A stretch of 19,582 nt of DNA from Lachnospiraceae bacterium UBA1258 (GCA_002308235.1 DBVS01000073.1:807-20388), one strand, 5' to 3'; positions 8,399 to 15,805 are shown, numbered from the stretch's first letter. The notes: generated by a model not told the origin, from the letters alone. Numbers and translations: made by a program.

Positions 8399-9330
8399 TC
8401 AAGATCGCAACCAGAGAAAGTTACGGTAATGCTTTAAAGGAACTTGGAGCAGAGTATCCCAACCTTGTGGTACTTGACGCAGACCTTGCTGCAGCTACCA
8501 AGACCGGTGTTTTCAAGAAAGCGTTCCCCGAAAGACACATTGACTGCGGTATCGCAGAGTGCAACATGATGGGCATAGCGGCAGGTCTTTCTTTGACAGG
8601 CCTCATTCCTTTTGCTTCATCCTTTGCCATGTTTGCTGCAGGCCGTGCTTTCGAGCAGGTACGTAACTCCATCGGTTATCCCCATTTGAATGTAAAGATC
8701 GGTGCAACTCACGCCGGAATCACCGTAGGTGAAGACGGTGCCAGCCACCAGTGTAACGAAGATATCGCTTTGATGCGTACCATCCCCGGAATGGTGGTTA
8801 TGTGCCCCTCCGATGATGTGGAGGCCAAAGCAGCGGTACGTGCCGCAGTTGAGTACGTAGGCCCGGTTTACATCCGTTTCGGACGTGCCGCAGTGCCCGT
8901 TATCAACGACCGCCCCGATTACAAGTTTGAGATCGGCAAGGGCGTTCTTTTAAGAGAAGGTAAGGATGTTACAATAGTAGCCACCGGTATTTGTGTTGAC
9001 TCCGCTCTTACCGCTGCGGAAATGCTGGCTGCGGACGGCATCAGCGCCGAGGTCATCAACATTCACACCATCAAGCCCCTTGACGAGGACATCATCGTTA
9101 ACAGCGCAAAGAAGACCGGCAAGGTCGTAACCGTTGAAGAGCATTCCGTTATCGGCGGCTTAGGCTCCGCAGTCTGCGACGCACTTTGCGCCAAACATCC
9201 CGTACCCGTTAAGAAGCTTGGCATGCAGGATGTATTCGGTGAGTCCGGATCCGCTTCCGCTCTCGTTGAGAAGTACAAACTCGACGGCAAGGGCGTTTAC
9301 GGTGACGTTAAAGCATTCCTCGGAAAGTAA
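8386..9330 (+). CDS. Transketolase, C-terminal (Pyr) subunit
   Basis: This is the pyrimidine-binding and C-terminal half of the split transketolase, 314 residues. Glu58 in CGIAECNMMGIAAGLS (54-69) is the family's catalytic glutamate that activates the TPP aminopyrimidine ring. Further family segments are PFASSFAMFAAGRAFEQVR (75-93), GEDGASHQ and PVYIRFGR. The C-terminal transketolase domain starts near VTIVATG and includes the TIKPLD and VTVEEHSVIGGLG segments typical of transketolase/DXS/E1-beta proteins. DXS is unlikely because the N-terminal partner is a short transketolase type and the two genes are fused in expression by a 13-base overlap. AGGTG at 8374-8378 is the ribosome binding site. 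Codon use in both halves is highly biased, which fits high expression. Confidence 0.93.
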   Translation: MSEVIKIATRESYGNALKELGAEYPNLVVLDADLAAATKTGVFKKAFPERHIDCGIAECNMMGIAAGLSLTGLIPFASSFAMFAAGRAFEQVRNSIGYPHLNVKIGATHAGITVGEDGASHQCNEDIALMRTIPGMVVMCPSDDVEAKAAVRAAVEYVGPVYIRFGRAAVPVINDRPDYKFEIGKGVLLREGKDVTIVATGICVDSALTAAEMLAADGISAEVINIHTIKPLDEDIIVNSAKKTGKVVTVEEHSVIGGLGSAVCDALCAKHPVPVKKLGMQDVFGESGSASALVEKYKLDGKGVYGDVKAFLGK

Positions 9331-9342
9331 TTTCCGATTCGC

Positions 9343-9359
9343 CGTGATGTGACATCACG
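9343..9359. promoter_or_regulatory. Perfect dyad behind the transketolase genes
   Basis: CGTGATG (9343-9349) and CATCACG (9353-9359) form a 7 bp perfect inverted repeat with a TGA loop, 12 bases after the transketolase stop. There is no T-run, so it may be an RNA hairpin protecting the 3' end or a protein-binding dyad rather than a terminator. Confidence 0.35.
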
Positions 9360-9390
9360 TTCATGCATCAATAATCAATCAAACAAACTT

Positions 9391-9421
9391 ACAGCCGGTT
9401 TCGGACTCCGAGACCGGCTGT
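9391..9421 (+). terminator. Terminator-like hairpin, copy 1
   Basis: A 14 bp stem with one G-T wobble pairs ACAGCCGGTTTCGG with CCGAGACCGGCTGT around an ACT loop. It probably ends the transketolase transcript, although the tail (ATGATTTGC) is only weakly T-rich. Its core of 29 bases recurs at 10118-10146 with one base changed in the loop. Confidence 0.6.
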
Positions 9422-9450
9422 ATGATTTGCGCCGGAAAAGGTCAATTACT

Positions 9451-9465
9451 CCATTGATACAATGG
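9451..9465. promoter_or_regulatory. Operator-like palindrome over the -35 box of the Xre gene
   Basis: CCATTG ATA CAATGG is a perfect 15-base inverted repeat that contains most of the TTGATA -35 hexamer. Xre-type regulators often repress their own promoters at such dyads, so autorepression by the gene at 9521 is a reasonable inference. Confidence 0.55.
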
Positions 9466-9482
9466 GTATCTTTTGCTATTAT
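9454..9482 (+). promoter_or_regulatory. Sigma-A promoter of the Xre gene
   Basis: TTGATA (9454-9459) and TATTAT (9477-9482) have the ideal 17-base spacing, and TGC just before the -10 box makes it an extended -10 promoter. Transcription would start near 9489, about 32 bases before the coding region. Confidence 0.7.
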
Positions 9483-9520
9483 GGATGCAAGGGTACATTA
9501 TTGGTGAGGGGTAATGGAAT

Positions 9521-10093
9521 ATGGACAGTGAGAATGAGCTTGGTAGACTGATTGTCAAATTTCGCGAGAAGAAAGGAATGAATCAGAAAGCATTTTCTGA
9601 GAAGATTAATATCTCGCAGCCTGTTCTTAGCAGATGGGAAAATGGCAGTCGGCAGCCTGCGTATCACAATATAGAAGCAATCTGTCGTTGCTTTGACATT
9701 TCGGTTAAGGAATTCTTATCGGGCGAGATGAAGCCGTATTACAGGATTAAGAGACGTCTGATGATCAATCGGATTATCATAGCAATTCTCATAGTAGCGA
9801 TACTTTCCATTCTTGCTTTCTTGATGATTCCGAGATATCGAATGATTGATAAGCCTGAATATGTATCCACTGATTTTGGCTCCACTTTACTTATCAAGGT
9901 TTATCCTGTTTTTAGATACGCTGATGATACAGCAGCAGAATACAGCAAGAAGCTTGCCGACAAGTATCGAAAAACCGCAGAAGCTGATGCAATTCAAATA
10001 GACGTGTTCAAATCCGCAAAAGATACAGACGATCCCGATGATTTGCATATGTCCTCCGTGTATCTGTTGAATGTGGTAACGGATTATGAGTAA
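9521..10093 (+). CDS. Membrane-anchored Xre-family transcriptional regulator
   Basis: A 190-residue protein with a cytoplasmic Xre/Cro-type helix-turn-helix (about 7-65: IVKFREKKGMNQKAFSEKIN, then ISQPVLSRWENG as the recognition part). A basic patch KRR leads into one transmembrane segment (about 83-104, very Ile/Leu-rich), and an extracytoplasmic C-terminal part of about 86 residues follows, which I do not recognise. This architecture suggests a one-component sensor that binds DNA on the inside and may sense something outside. GGTGAGGGG at 9503-9511 precedes the ATG by 9 bases. It has its own promoter and operator-like palindrome, stands alone, and lies between two near-identical hairpins. 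Its coding region looks richer in A/T and in ATA, CGA and TAT codons than the neighbouring transketolase genes, which may hint at a different origin. Confidence 0.8.
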   Translation: MDSENELGRLIVKFREKKGMNQKAFSEKINISQPVLSRWENGSRQPAYHNIEAICRCFDISVKEFLSGEMKPYYRIKRRLMINRIIIAILIVAILSILAFLMIPRYRMIDKPEYVSTDFGSTLLIKVYPVFRYADDTAAEYSKKLADKYRKTAEADAIQIDVFKSAKDTDDPDDLHMSSVYLLNVVTDYE

Positions 10094-10117
10094 CAATTAA
10101 AATATACTCGCTTATTT

Positions 10118-10146
10118 CAGCCGGTTTCGGATTCCGAGACCGGCTG
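10118..10146 (+). terminator. Intrinsic terminator, hairpin copy 2
   Basis: CAGCCGGTTTCGG pairs with CCGAGACCGGCTG (one G-T wobble) around an ATT loop, followed by a T-rich tail (TTATTATTTATT). It should end the Xre transcript. It matches the hairpin at 9392-9420 at 28 of 29 bases. Confidence 0.7.
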
Positions 10147-10202
10147 TTATTATTTATTCCAAATCGGAAACCTCGAAAACCGCATACTTACCAAATTGGA
10201 AT

Positions 10203-10232
10203 TTGACATTTCAAGGGACGGTTTCCTATGGT
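10203..10232 (+). promoter_or_regulatory. Candidate promoter of the lipoprotein gene
   Basis: A perfect -35 hexamer TTGACA (10203-10208) is followed after 18 bases by TATGGT (10227-10232, 4 of 6). The leader of about 70 bases contains TGTGCCC and GGGCACA, which can pair as a 7 bp stem before the ribosome binding site. Confidence 0.45.
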
Positions 10233-10307
10233 TGTATTATCAGTCTTTGTGCCCTGTGCTGTGGTATAGGCGGCGCGGGGCACAGCAAAAGGAAAACCAT
10301 CATAAAC

Positions 10308-12593
10308 ATGAGAAGACAGAATATCATTTTTTTTGTATTGTTTCCGCTAATCTTTCTCGCAGGTTGTGGGAAGAATATGATTGAAAAAGAAATAGAAGAA
10401 TACAGGCTTTCGGACGCGGCGCACCAATGGGAGGGTGGGCCGTTACAGGAGGTTATCGTTCCGCCGCTAAAAGATTTCCTTTTAGAAAACGGAGTAGTTC
10501 CTGTGTGGGAGGAAAAACTTGAGATATCGGATGATTCAATTGCGGAGTACTGCGCTTCCAAAGACGGCGAGAAATATCCGATGTGTATTCCTGTGTTTTC
10601 TTTTGAGAAAGGTGAATGGGCTTTGATTGATGCAGACGCATCGGGAGAAACCTCCGACGGAATCAAGTATTCAAGCATGTCTTCGCCGGCCATGGGTTTA
10701 TCCGGTAAAACGGGAGTGAAGATACATACGGATTCCGGTAACAGAATGGCTGAATTATCGGGTGCTGTTCCGGGGGAGTCTTATGAACTTGTGACGGGAT
10801 CTCTCGAGATTTCAACCGGCGACAAATTCGGTTCATTTTCGAAAACCATCATTGATAAAGGCGGGGATGTATATGAATGGGTGAGCCCCGGAAATACCGC
10901 CGAGACATATTGCAAGATCCCCGATATGCAGGATAAAACCCTGCTTAAATGCAGAACAAAGGACAAAGGAACGGTCGAGATTGACGGCTGGCTTTGCGGC
11001 GCAGTTCAAAAAAATCGCGACTCTGATGTTCTTTTTTACGGAATCGACAGAGGAAACAATCCTTCCATGTGGGACGCCACAGGAAACAAAAAAGATACAG
11101 CTTTTCCCGAAGAGGTTTCTTTGTACGAGTACTATGTAACGTGCTCTGCGGAAGGCAGTTTCATATATTTTGACATCAACGGCCTATGGGAAGTATCAGA
11201 GCTTGGCACCAAGAAACTGCTCTCATTCGAAGAAAGCGGTTATAAGCTTCAAAGCGCTCTCGGTATTTCCTGCGGGGACGGAAGGATTGTCAGACTTCTT
11301 GGCGAGATGGACGGAGAGCCGCTTGTCCTGACTTACGACCTTTCAAAGAAAGATGTTCCCATGGACAAGAAAGAAATAGTTCTTGCGATGGGTCTGTCAA
11401 ACGCCGCATTTAGTAGGATGGTGGCCGATTTTAACAGATATGACGATGAGTACCGCGTTACGGTCAGAGTCCCCGAGCGCGGCGAAGATATTGATTCTTT
11501 CAGGCGAAGGATCCAGCTTGAGATTTCAGCGGGCAAAGGGCCCGATCTTTTGGAAGAAGCTGTTGTTAACGACATTGAGACCATGATTGATAAGAGCTTT
11601 TTTAAAAAGCTTGATATAAAAACCTTCAAAAGCAGCGGATGTTTGGAGACTGCACTTTTGACAGGCGTGTATGGAAAAGACCTTTACGGAATTCCCTATG
11701 AGTTTTCTCTCGATTTTGCGGCAATCAGAAAGGATGAAGCAAGCGATAACGTGAATCTGTCCGTAGAGAAAATGATGGAACTGGTCCGTGCTTCCGGAAA
11801 GAAATATCTGGATTCCGAGTGCAGCCCGGCAAACATAGTGTTAAAGTATGGGCTTTACGATGAATCCAACACAGATTACATAGATTGGGCGAAACACAAA
11901 AGCAAGCTGACGGAAAAGCCTTTTCTTGATCTTCTTTCTTTTGCTGCCAAATACGGGGCGGGAGACAGTGATTATGAAAGTATGAAAAAACAATCTTTCG
12001 CGAAGAGCCCGACCTACTTTACATTCACTTTATCTGACTTTAAAGAGTATTCGGAAGATCTTGGGGAATATGTGATAACGGGATATCCGCGAAAAGAAGG
12101 CCACGGAATATATATGACGGCGAATCGCATTTATCTCAGTTCTCACAGCAAGGAAGAAGAAGGGGCCGTAAGATTTCTGAGATATCTCGTAAGCGAGCGG
12201 GCACAGGGGTTGTACGCCGCATATGATGATATGAATGATATAGTCAGAAGCGCAGACAAAGATGGTTATTCGCTTATTGGACGTTCTCTTTTTCCGATAC
12301 ACAGAACAATTCTTGAGCAGCTGATAAAGAAAGAAGACGGAAACAACCCCGATAATCAGATTAAAACCTACGGCGGGCAGATTCTTTATCTTAAGGTTCG
12401 GTTATCTGAGAAGCAAAAAGAAGAGTTTTGGTTCATGGTAGACAATGCTTTGACGGGGAATTTCAGGATAAAGCAACTGGAAGAAATATTCAGGGAAGAG
12501 CTCGAACCATATTTTGAGGGTCAATGCAGCGCGGAAACTGCAGCCGCGAAATTGGATAACAGAGTGCAGACTTATTTAAATGAAAAAAACTGA
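10308..12593 (+). CDS. Large lipoprotein with C-terminal solute-binding domain
   Basis: The protein (761 aa) begins with a lipoprotein signal peptide: MRRQ, a hydrophobic core and the lipobox LAGC with Cys20 as the modified residue. Residues about 45-350 form a long unrecognised region with short beta-strand-like segments (DVYEWVSPG, VLFYGIDRG, SFIYFDINGLWEV), perhaps a propeller-like domain. From about 355 it looks like an ABC family 1 solute-binding protein: KEIVLAMGLSNAAFSRMVADFNR is the usual first strand and helix, then GKGPDLLE, LYGIPYEFS and RFLRYLVSERAQ near the end. It would be anchored outside the membrane and bind a sugar or peptide, but no permease genes are beside it. The ATG at 10308 is chosen because the lipobox fits; a TTG at 10203 would put 35 odd residues before it and is the -35 box. 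The AAAAGGA site (10287-10293) is 14 bases away, which is long. Confidence 0.75.
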   Translation: MRRQNIIFFVLFPLIFLAGCGKNMIEKEIEEYRLSDAAHQWEGGPLQEVIVPPLKDFLLENGVVPVWEEKLEISDDSIAEYCASKDGEKYPMCIPVFSFEKGEWALIDADASGETSDGIKYSSMSSPAMGLSGKTGVKIHTDSGNRMAELSGAVPGESYELVTGSLEISTGDKFGSFSKTIIDKGGDVYEWVSPGNTAETYCKIPDMQDKTLLKCRTKDKGTVEIDGWLCGAVQKNRDSDVLFYGIDRGNNPSMWDATGNKKDTAFPEEVSLYEYYVTCSAEGSFIYFDINGLWEVSELGTKKLLSFEESGYKLQSALGISCGDGRIVRLLGEMDGEPLVLTYDLSKKDVPMDKKEIVLAMGLSNAAFSRMVADFNRYDDEYRVTVRVPERGEDIDSFRRRIQLEISAGKGPDLLEEAVVNDIETMIDKSFFKKLDIKTFKSSGCLETALLTGVYGKDLYGIPYEFSLDFAAIRKDEASDNVNLSVEKMMELVRASGKKYLDSECSPANIVLKYGLYDESNTDYIDWAKHKSKLTEKPFLDLLSFAAKYGAGDSDYESMKKQSFAKSPTYFTFTLSDFKEYSEDLGEYVITGYPRKEGHGIYMTANRIYLSSHSKEEEGAVRFLRYLVSERAQGLYAAYDDMNDIVRSADKDGYSLIGRSLFPIHRTILEQLIKKEDGNNPDNQIKTYGGQILYLKVRLSEKQKEEFWFMVDNALTGNFRIKQLEEIFREELEPYFEGQCSAETAAAKLDNRVQTYLNEKN

Positions 12594-12602
12594 TGACAAA
12601 TG

Positions 12603-12630
12603 GGGCTCCGTACGGCGGAGCCCTTGGTTT
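12603..12630 (+). terminator. Intrinsic terminator after the lipoprotein gene
   Basis: GGGCTCCG (12603-12610) and CGGAGCCC (12616-12623) form a perfect 8 bp GC-rich stem with a five-base loop, followed by TTGGTTTTT. It lies 9 bases after the lipoprotein stop codon. Confidence 0.85.
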
Positions 12631-12639
12631 TTGGCGGGG

Positions 12640-12668
12640 TTGCATTTTTTTTAATTATGATATATTAT
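12640..12668 (+). promoter_or_regulatory. Candidate promoter P1 in the 12594-12969 gap
   Basis: TTGCAT (12640-12645) and TATTAT (12663-12668) have a 17-base spacer containing an eight-base T-run. The -10 box lies inside a 15-base perfect palindrome, ATGATA TAT TATCAT (12657-12671). A transcript from here would start near 12675 and pass through the AGAC repeat. Confidence 0.5.
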
Positions 12669-12721
12669 CATGTATCGCAACGGTAAGGGGAGCCGTATGG
12701 CGCATAATACGGAGGCTTGAC

Positions 12722-12750
12722 TTGACAGAAACAGTAAACGCCAATATCCT
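12722..12750 (+). promoter_or_regulatory. Candidate promoter P2 directly before the AGAC repeat
   Basis: A perfect TTGACA (12722-12727), with an overlapping TTGACT at 12717, is followed after exactly 17 bases by TATCCT (12745-12750, 4 of 6). The predicted start is near 12757, so the first transcribed bases would be the tandem repeat itself. Confidence 0.45.
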
Positions 12751-12816
<66 letters not shown>

Positions 12817-12842
12817 CGTATCAAAACAAAACGCGAGTGAAT

Positions 12843-12890
12843 AAACGCATGCGGCTTACAGGGCATTCCTGCAGGCAACATGCGTTTTTT
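12843..12890 (+). terminator. Second intrinsic terminator before the secreted-protein gene
   Basis: AAACGCATG (12843-12851) pairs with CATGCGTTT (12879-12887), 9 bp perfect, and the right arm runs into six T residues (12885-12890). Within the 27-base apical part a further CAGG/CCTG stem (12859-12871) can form. No coding region lies between this and the preceding terminator, so it either ends a small RNA or acts as an attenuator for the downstream genes. Confidence 0.65.
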
Positions 12891-12908
12891 ATATGGTAAC
12901 GCATCAAG

Positions 12909-12946
12909 CGGCTGCTGTGCCTGTGAAGGCATATATTTCGCAGCTG
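12909..12946 (+). promoter_or_regulatory. Structured leader before the secreted-protein gene
   Basis: CGGCTGC (12909-12915) can pair with GCAGCTG (12940-12946), 7 bp with one G-T wobble, enclosing a small GCC/GGC hairpin (12919-12930). The structure ends 10 bases before the AAAGG ribosome binding site (12957-12961). I see no convincing promoter between 12890 and the gene. Confidence 0.35.
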
Positions 12947-12969
12947 TATATAACAGAAAGGAAGAAAAA

Positions 12970-13896
12970 ATGAAAAAACAACTCAGAAAAATACTTACAG
13001 GACTTCTTGCGGCCGGGATGGCACTTTCACTTATTCCCGCGAATCCCTCTTATGCATTCAACAAAGAGGATTACGAGATCGTTTTGGAGGCGGAAAAGCG
13101 TGGCCCTGCTATATATTTCGATTTTAGGGAAGATACCTTTAAAGCCAATCATAATAACAATGTAACAACCGCATATTTCTTTCTTTATTCAACCCCTCCG
13201 TCTCCCGCCGATGTTCAACCGACTCTTCCCGATGAGTTTAACCTGGGGACTTTCATCGATGAGGATGGTTCATGGCACAGCGAGTTCTATGACACTTCAA
13301 CAAGCGCTCTTAATACTTTTGAGGAGGTGGGAGAGCTTGAACACGGCAAAGTTTATAAGTTCGTAACGTGGTATCCCTGCGGAAAAGTCGGAGTTTTCAA
13401 ATATAATGACGGAACAGGTGATGCTGTCTTTTTCAGTGATAAAAATAAAGAATATACTCCCGCATATCTAAACGACGAGACAGAAGTTGATATCTATGAG
13501 GTCACGCAGGACGATGTTGTATTTCTTGTTTATTGTGCTTACAGATTGGAGAAATATTCGGATGAGATCACGGAATTTGTCAAAAACTATATCGAAACCG
13601 AGCAGATCGTGACCAAATGGGAGCTCACCGGTGAGACCAAGCCCGAAGCAAAAGAAACGCAGACTGTAGCCCCCGGCCCGGAAGCATCCGTAAGTTCCGC
13701 AAGCACCGAGACTTCATCCGTCGCTTCTACAAGCGTTCAGCCCGCGACGAGCGCGAAAACTTCGGTTTCCGAGGCTAAGATAGAAAAAGCGGACAAAGAA
13801 AGTTCCAAGAGCAGTCTCCCTGTCATCGGAGGTATTGCGGCACTTGTTGTTATTGCGATAATCGCTGTTATCGCTGTCTCAAGAAAGAAAAAATAA
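12970..13896 (+). CDS. Secreted, C-terminally membrane-anchored protein, unknown function
   Basis: I do not recognise a family. The 308-residue protein has a clear Sec signal peptide (MKKQLRK, hydrophobic core, likely cleavage after PSYA at residue 29). An exported domain of about 190 residues (30-220) follows, rich in aromatic and acidic residues, with two cysteines (C137, C189) that could pair. Then come a Pro/Ser/Thr/Ala/Glu-rich linker (222-282), one transmembrane segment (about 284-303) and an RKKK tail. LPVIG before the TM segment recalls a sortase motif but lacks the threonine, so simple membrane anchoring is more likely. The ATG at 12970 is chosen over an in-frame ATG at 12880 because of the signal peptide and AAAGG 8 bases upstream. 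The next gene starts on the very next base, so the two proteins are probably made together and may act together in the envelope. Confidence 0.75.
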   Translation: MKKQLRKILTGLLAAGMALSLIPANPSYAFNKEDYEIVLEAEKRGPAIYFDFREDTFKANHNNNVTTAYFFLYSTPPSPADVQPTLPDEFNLGTFIDEDGSWHSEFYDTSTSALNTFEEVGELEHGKVYKFVTWYPCGKVGVFKYNDGTGDAVFFSDKNKEYTPAYLNDETEVDIYEVTQDDVVFLVYCAYRLEKYSDEITEFVKNYIETEQIVTKWELTGETKPEAKETQTVAPGPEASVSSASTETSSVASTSVQPATSAKTSVSEAKIEKADKESSKSSLPVIGGIAALVVIAIIAVIAVSRKKK

Positions 13897-15630
13897 ATGA
13901 AAATCGACAAGATTATAGTTAAAAAATGGACAACCGGAATCGTACTTGCTTTGATGTTTGTCTGGGCAGGACTCGAAATCTTTTTCTATCAAAAGAAGTA
14001 CGGCGATTTTATGAAGCTTGCCCTTGATTCCAAGGAATACGAGAGTCTTTACGCCTATTTTCTTGTATTGCTGATAGGCCTTGCCATGTTGCTGTTTCTC
14101 GTAGTTTTCCTGGTTGCGGGTATCAGCCGAAAGGCACCGTTGCTTGATATTGTTTTCCCGGCTGTCGGCTCGATTCCGTTATTCTTTATTTCGATGATCG
14201 GTGCCGCAAGATCATTTCATGGGGATGAAGGCTTCTTTTTTAACGCGGTTATTGATACGGTCGACGTTGTCGCTGACGTATTTTACCGTTTCATGAAAAA
14301 CGTTATATCGGTTTGGAATCCCGGTATTGCAGTGGTCAGAATCGTGGTTGCATTGCTGATCGCCGGAGTTCTCATGCTTGTCTACGGAGTCTTCAAAGGC
14401 GGCGGAAAGATTACAGTCATTGCCTACAGTCTTGTCTGGTTCCTGGCTTCTTTTTTAGGCTGTACGTTAACGTCGCTTTTCGGCTCGATAATATGGCATG
14501 ACCATTCGGTAAATATGTTTTATGCAACACTGATAGGAGCAGTTCTCTCAGCCGTAGGAGTCGCCTTTGCGGGTGGATTTATAGAGAGTGTCGGAGAGGA
14601 CGAAACAGATGAGTACTCTTCTTATGAAATTCCGGAAGAGAGAGGTCTTTCGGATGAGGAGATTTTGAGAAAACTCGAAGCTGAAGAGGCCGCAGAAGAG
14701 AACCACACTTATGTAATGCCGGAAGTGAAAAAGCCGGATGAAAAAGCGGAGGATGTGATCTGCATCAATATCCCCGAGAAGATAAAGTCGCGGATCGCTT
14801 TCTTTACGGACAAAAGGAATATTCCCTCCATCGCGGTGGGCGCAGTGGGCTTCGTGTGTTTTCTGGTTTCGCTGCTTTCGGGAAAGCTTACCCTTTACGC
14901 TGAACTTCGTAACAAAGCAGGCGGAATCGAATATAAGGAAATTGCGTCTGCAGGTATAGATATTTCTACGGCATCAATATTGACTTCGATGCAGCTTGTC
15001 GTATCCGGCTGGGTGATCTATGGCTTTTCCGCGGCAGAGGGCTTTTTAAAGCGGAAATTGAATGTCAGGCTTTCAGCCATAATCACTGCTTTGTTTTCGA
15101 CGGCAACTCAGGCGCTTATACCGCAAAAACTCGGAAGCTTCATTCTTGAGCACCTTAATACGGCTTCCTCGGCGAGTTTTGATACCGTTTCGGATAAAGT
15201 GACCTCCGGATTCGGAATCATATTATTTCCGTTTGCATGGTTGCTTCAGCGGTTTTTCCCGATGGACCCCGAAACGATGAAGGGACCGAAATTTTATATA
15301 GCGATTCTTATATTGGCGGTTATCTTTTTGGCTATTCTGGCCGTGACACTGCTTTTATGCGTGCTGATCCCTGCAGTGATGATAATTGTTATCGGCAGTG
15401 CAGTCATGTCATACATGGTTCAGTTCTTCGTGTATTTCTATTCTTACTTTGCCGACACTCTTTTCAAAGGTATCGGCGCGGGACTGAGCTGGCTGATCGG
15501 TTCGTGGATATTTACGCTGCTGATAAACTACTTTATTGCACGGGTAGCAAGATCGATCAATTACACGAAACGCCCGCATGTTTTTGAGAAGACCCTGGAC
15601 TTTATAAAAGATTTGCTGCACATAGATTAA
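13897..15630 (+). CDS. Polytopic membrane protein, unknown function
   Basis: The 577-residue protein has roughly ten or more hydrophobic segments in two groups. An N-terminal group (about residues 12-228: for example 12-31, 51-76, 83-103, 144-164, 172-195, 208-227) is followed by an acidic, probably cytoplasmic linker of about 75 residues (230-305, Glu/Asp-rich). A C-terminal group (about 308-550) comes next, and then a basic tail. I see no transporter signature, catalytic motif or ATP-binding site. The ATG follows the previous stop with no gap (TAAATG), and the AAGAAAGAAA region inside the upstream gene is the only ribosome-binding candidate, so translation should depend on the upstream gene. 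It is therefore a likely functional partner of the secreted protein, but the role is unknown. A good terminator follows. Confidence 0.75.
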   Translation: MKIDKIIVKKWTTGIVLALMFVWAGLEIFFYQKKYGDFMKLALDSKEYESLYAYFLVLLIGLAMLLFLVVFLVAGISRKAPLLDIVFPAVGSIPLFFISMIGAARSFHGDEGFFFNAVIDTVDVVADVFYRFMKNVISVWNPGIAVVRIVVALLIAGVLMLVYGVFKGGGKITVIAYSLVWFLASFLGCTLTSLFGSIIWHDHSVNMFYATLIGAVLSAVGVAFAGGFIESVGEDETDEYSSYEIPEERGLSDEEILRKLEAEEAAEENHTYVMPEVKKPDEKAEDVICINIPEKIKSRIAFFTDKRNIPSIAVGAVGFVCFLVSLLSGKLTLYAELRNKAGGIEYKEIASAGIDISTASILTSMQLVVSGWVIYGFSAAEGFLKRKLNVRLSAIITALFSTATQALIPQKLGSFILEHLNTASSASFDTVSDKVTSGFGIILFPFAWLLQRFFPMDPETMKGPKFYIAILILAVIFLAILAVTLLLCVLIPAVMIIVIGSAVMSYMVQFFVYFYSYFADTLFKGIGAGLSWLIGSWIFTLLINYFIARVARSINYTKRPHVFEKTLDFIKDLLHID

Positions 15631-15638
15631 GGTAAGCA

Positions 15639-15678
15639 CGGCTGCTCAAGCGGGCAGCCGTTTGTTTACTCTTTTTTT
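15639..15678 (+). terminator. Intrinsic terminator after the membrane-protein gene
   Basis: CGGCTGC (15639-15645) pairs with GCAGCCG (15654-15660), 7 bp perfect with an eight-base loop. A T-rich stretch follows, ending in seven T residues. Confidence 0.8.
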
Positions 15679-15690
15679 ATAAATACTATC

Positions 15691-15719
15691 TTGCATTACA
15701 ACATAGCATGTGATACAAT
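15691..15719 (+). promoter_or_regulatory. Sigma-A promoter of the padR operon, with internal dyad
   Basis: TTGCAT (15691-15696) and TACAAT (15714-15719) have the ideal 17-base spacing. Between them is ACAT AGC ATGT (15701-15711), an inverted repeat of the ATGT/ACAT type often bound by PadR repressors, so negative autoregulation by the product is plausible. Confidence 0.65.
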
Positions 15720-15805
15720 CCACTTTGTAAAGGAAAAGAGAAGCGTCACCGCAGACTTTTCTTTGTACGGAATGTGATGATGCATAATAAGAAAGGAGAA
15801 CGGCA

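Noticed and set aside
8386..9330. DXS (1-deoxyxylulose 5-phosphate synthase) instead of transketolase
   Set aside because: DXS is normally a single long chain; the separate short N-terminal partner and the araD context fit split transketolase.
10203..10307. N-terminal extension of the lipoprotein from a TTG start
   Set aside because: The TTG is part of a TTGACA promoter hexamer, and the extension would place 35 residues before a perfect lipoprotein signal peptide.
13813..13896. Sortase sorting signal (LPVIG, hydrophobic stretch, RKKK)
   Set aside because: The fourth position is Ile instead of the Thr of LPxTG, and no sortase gene is nearby; a simple C-terminal membrane anchor explains it.
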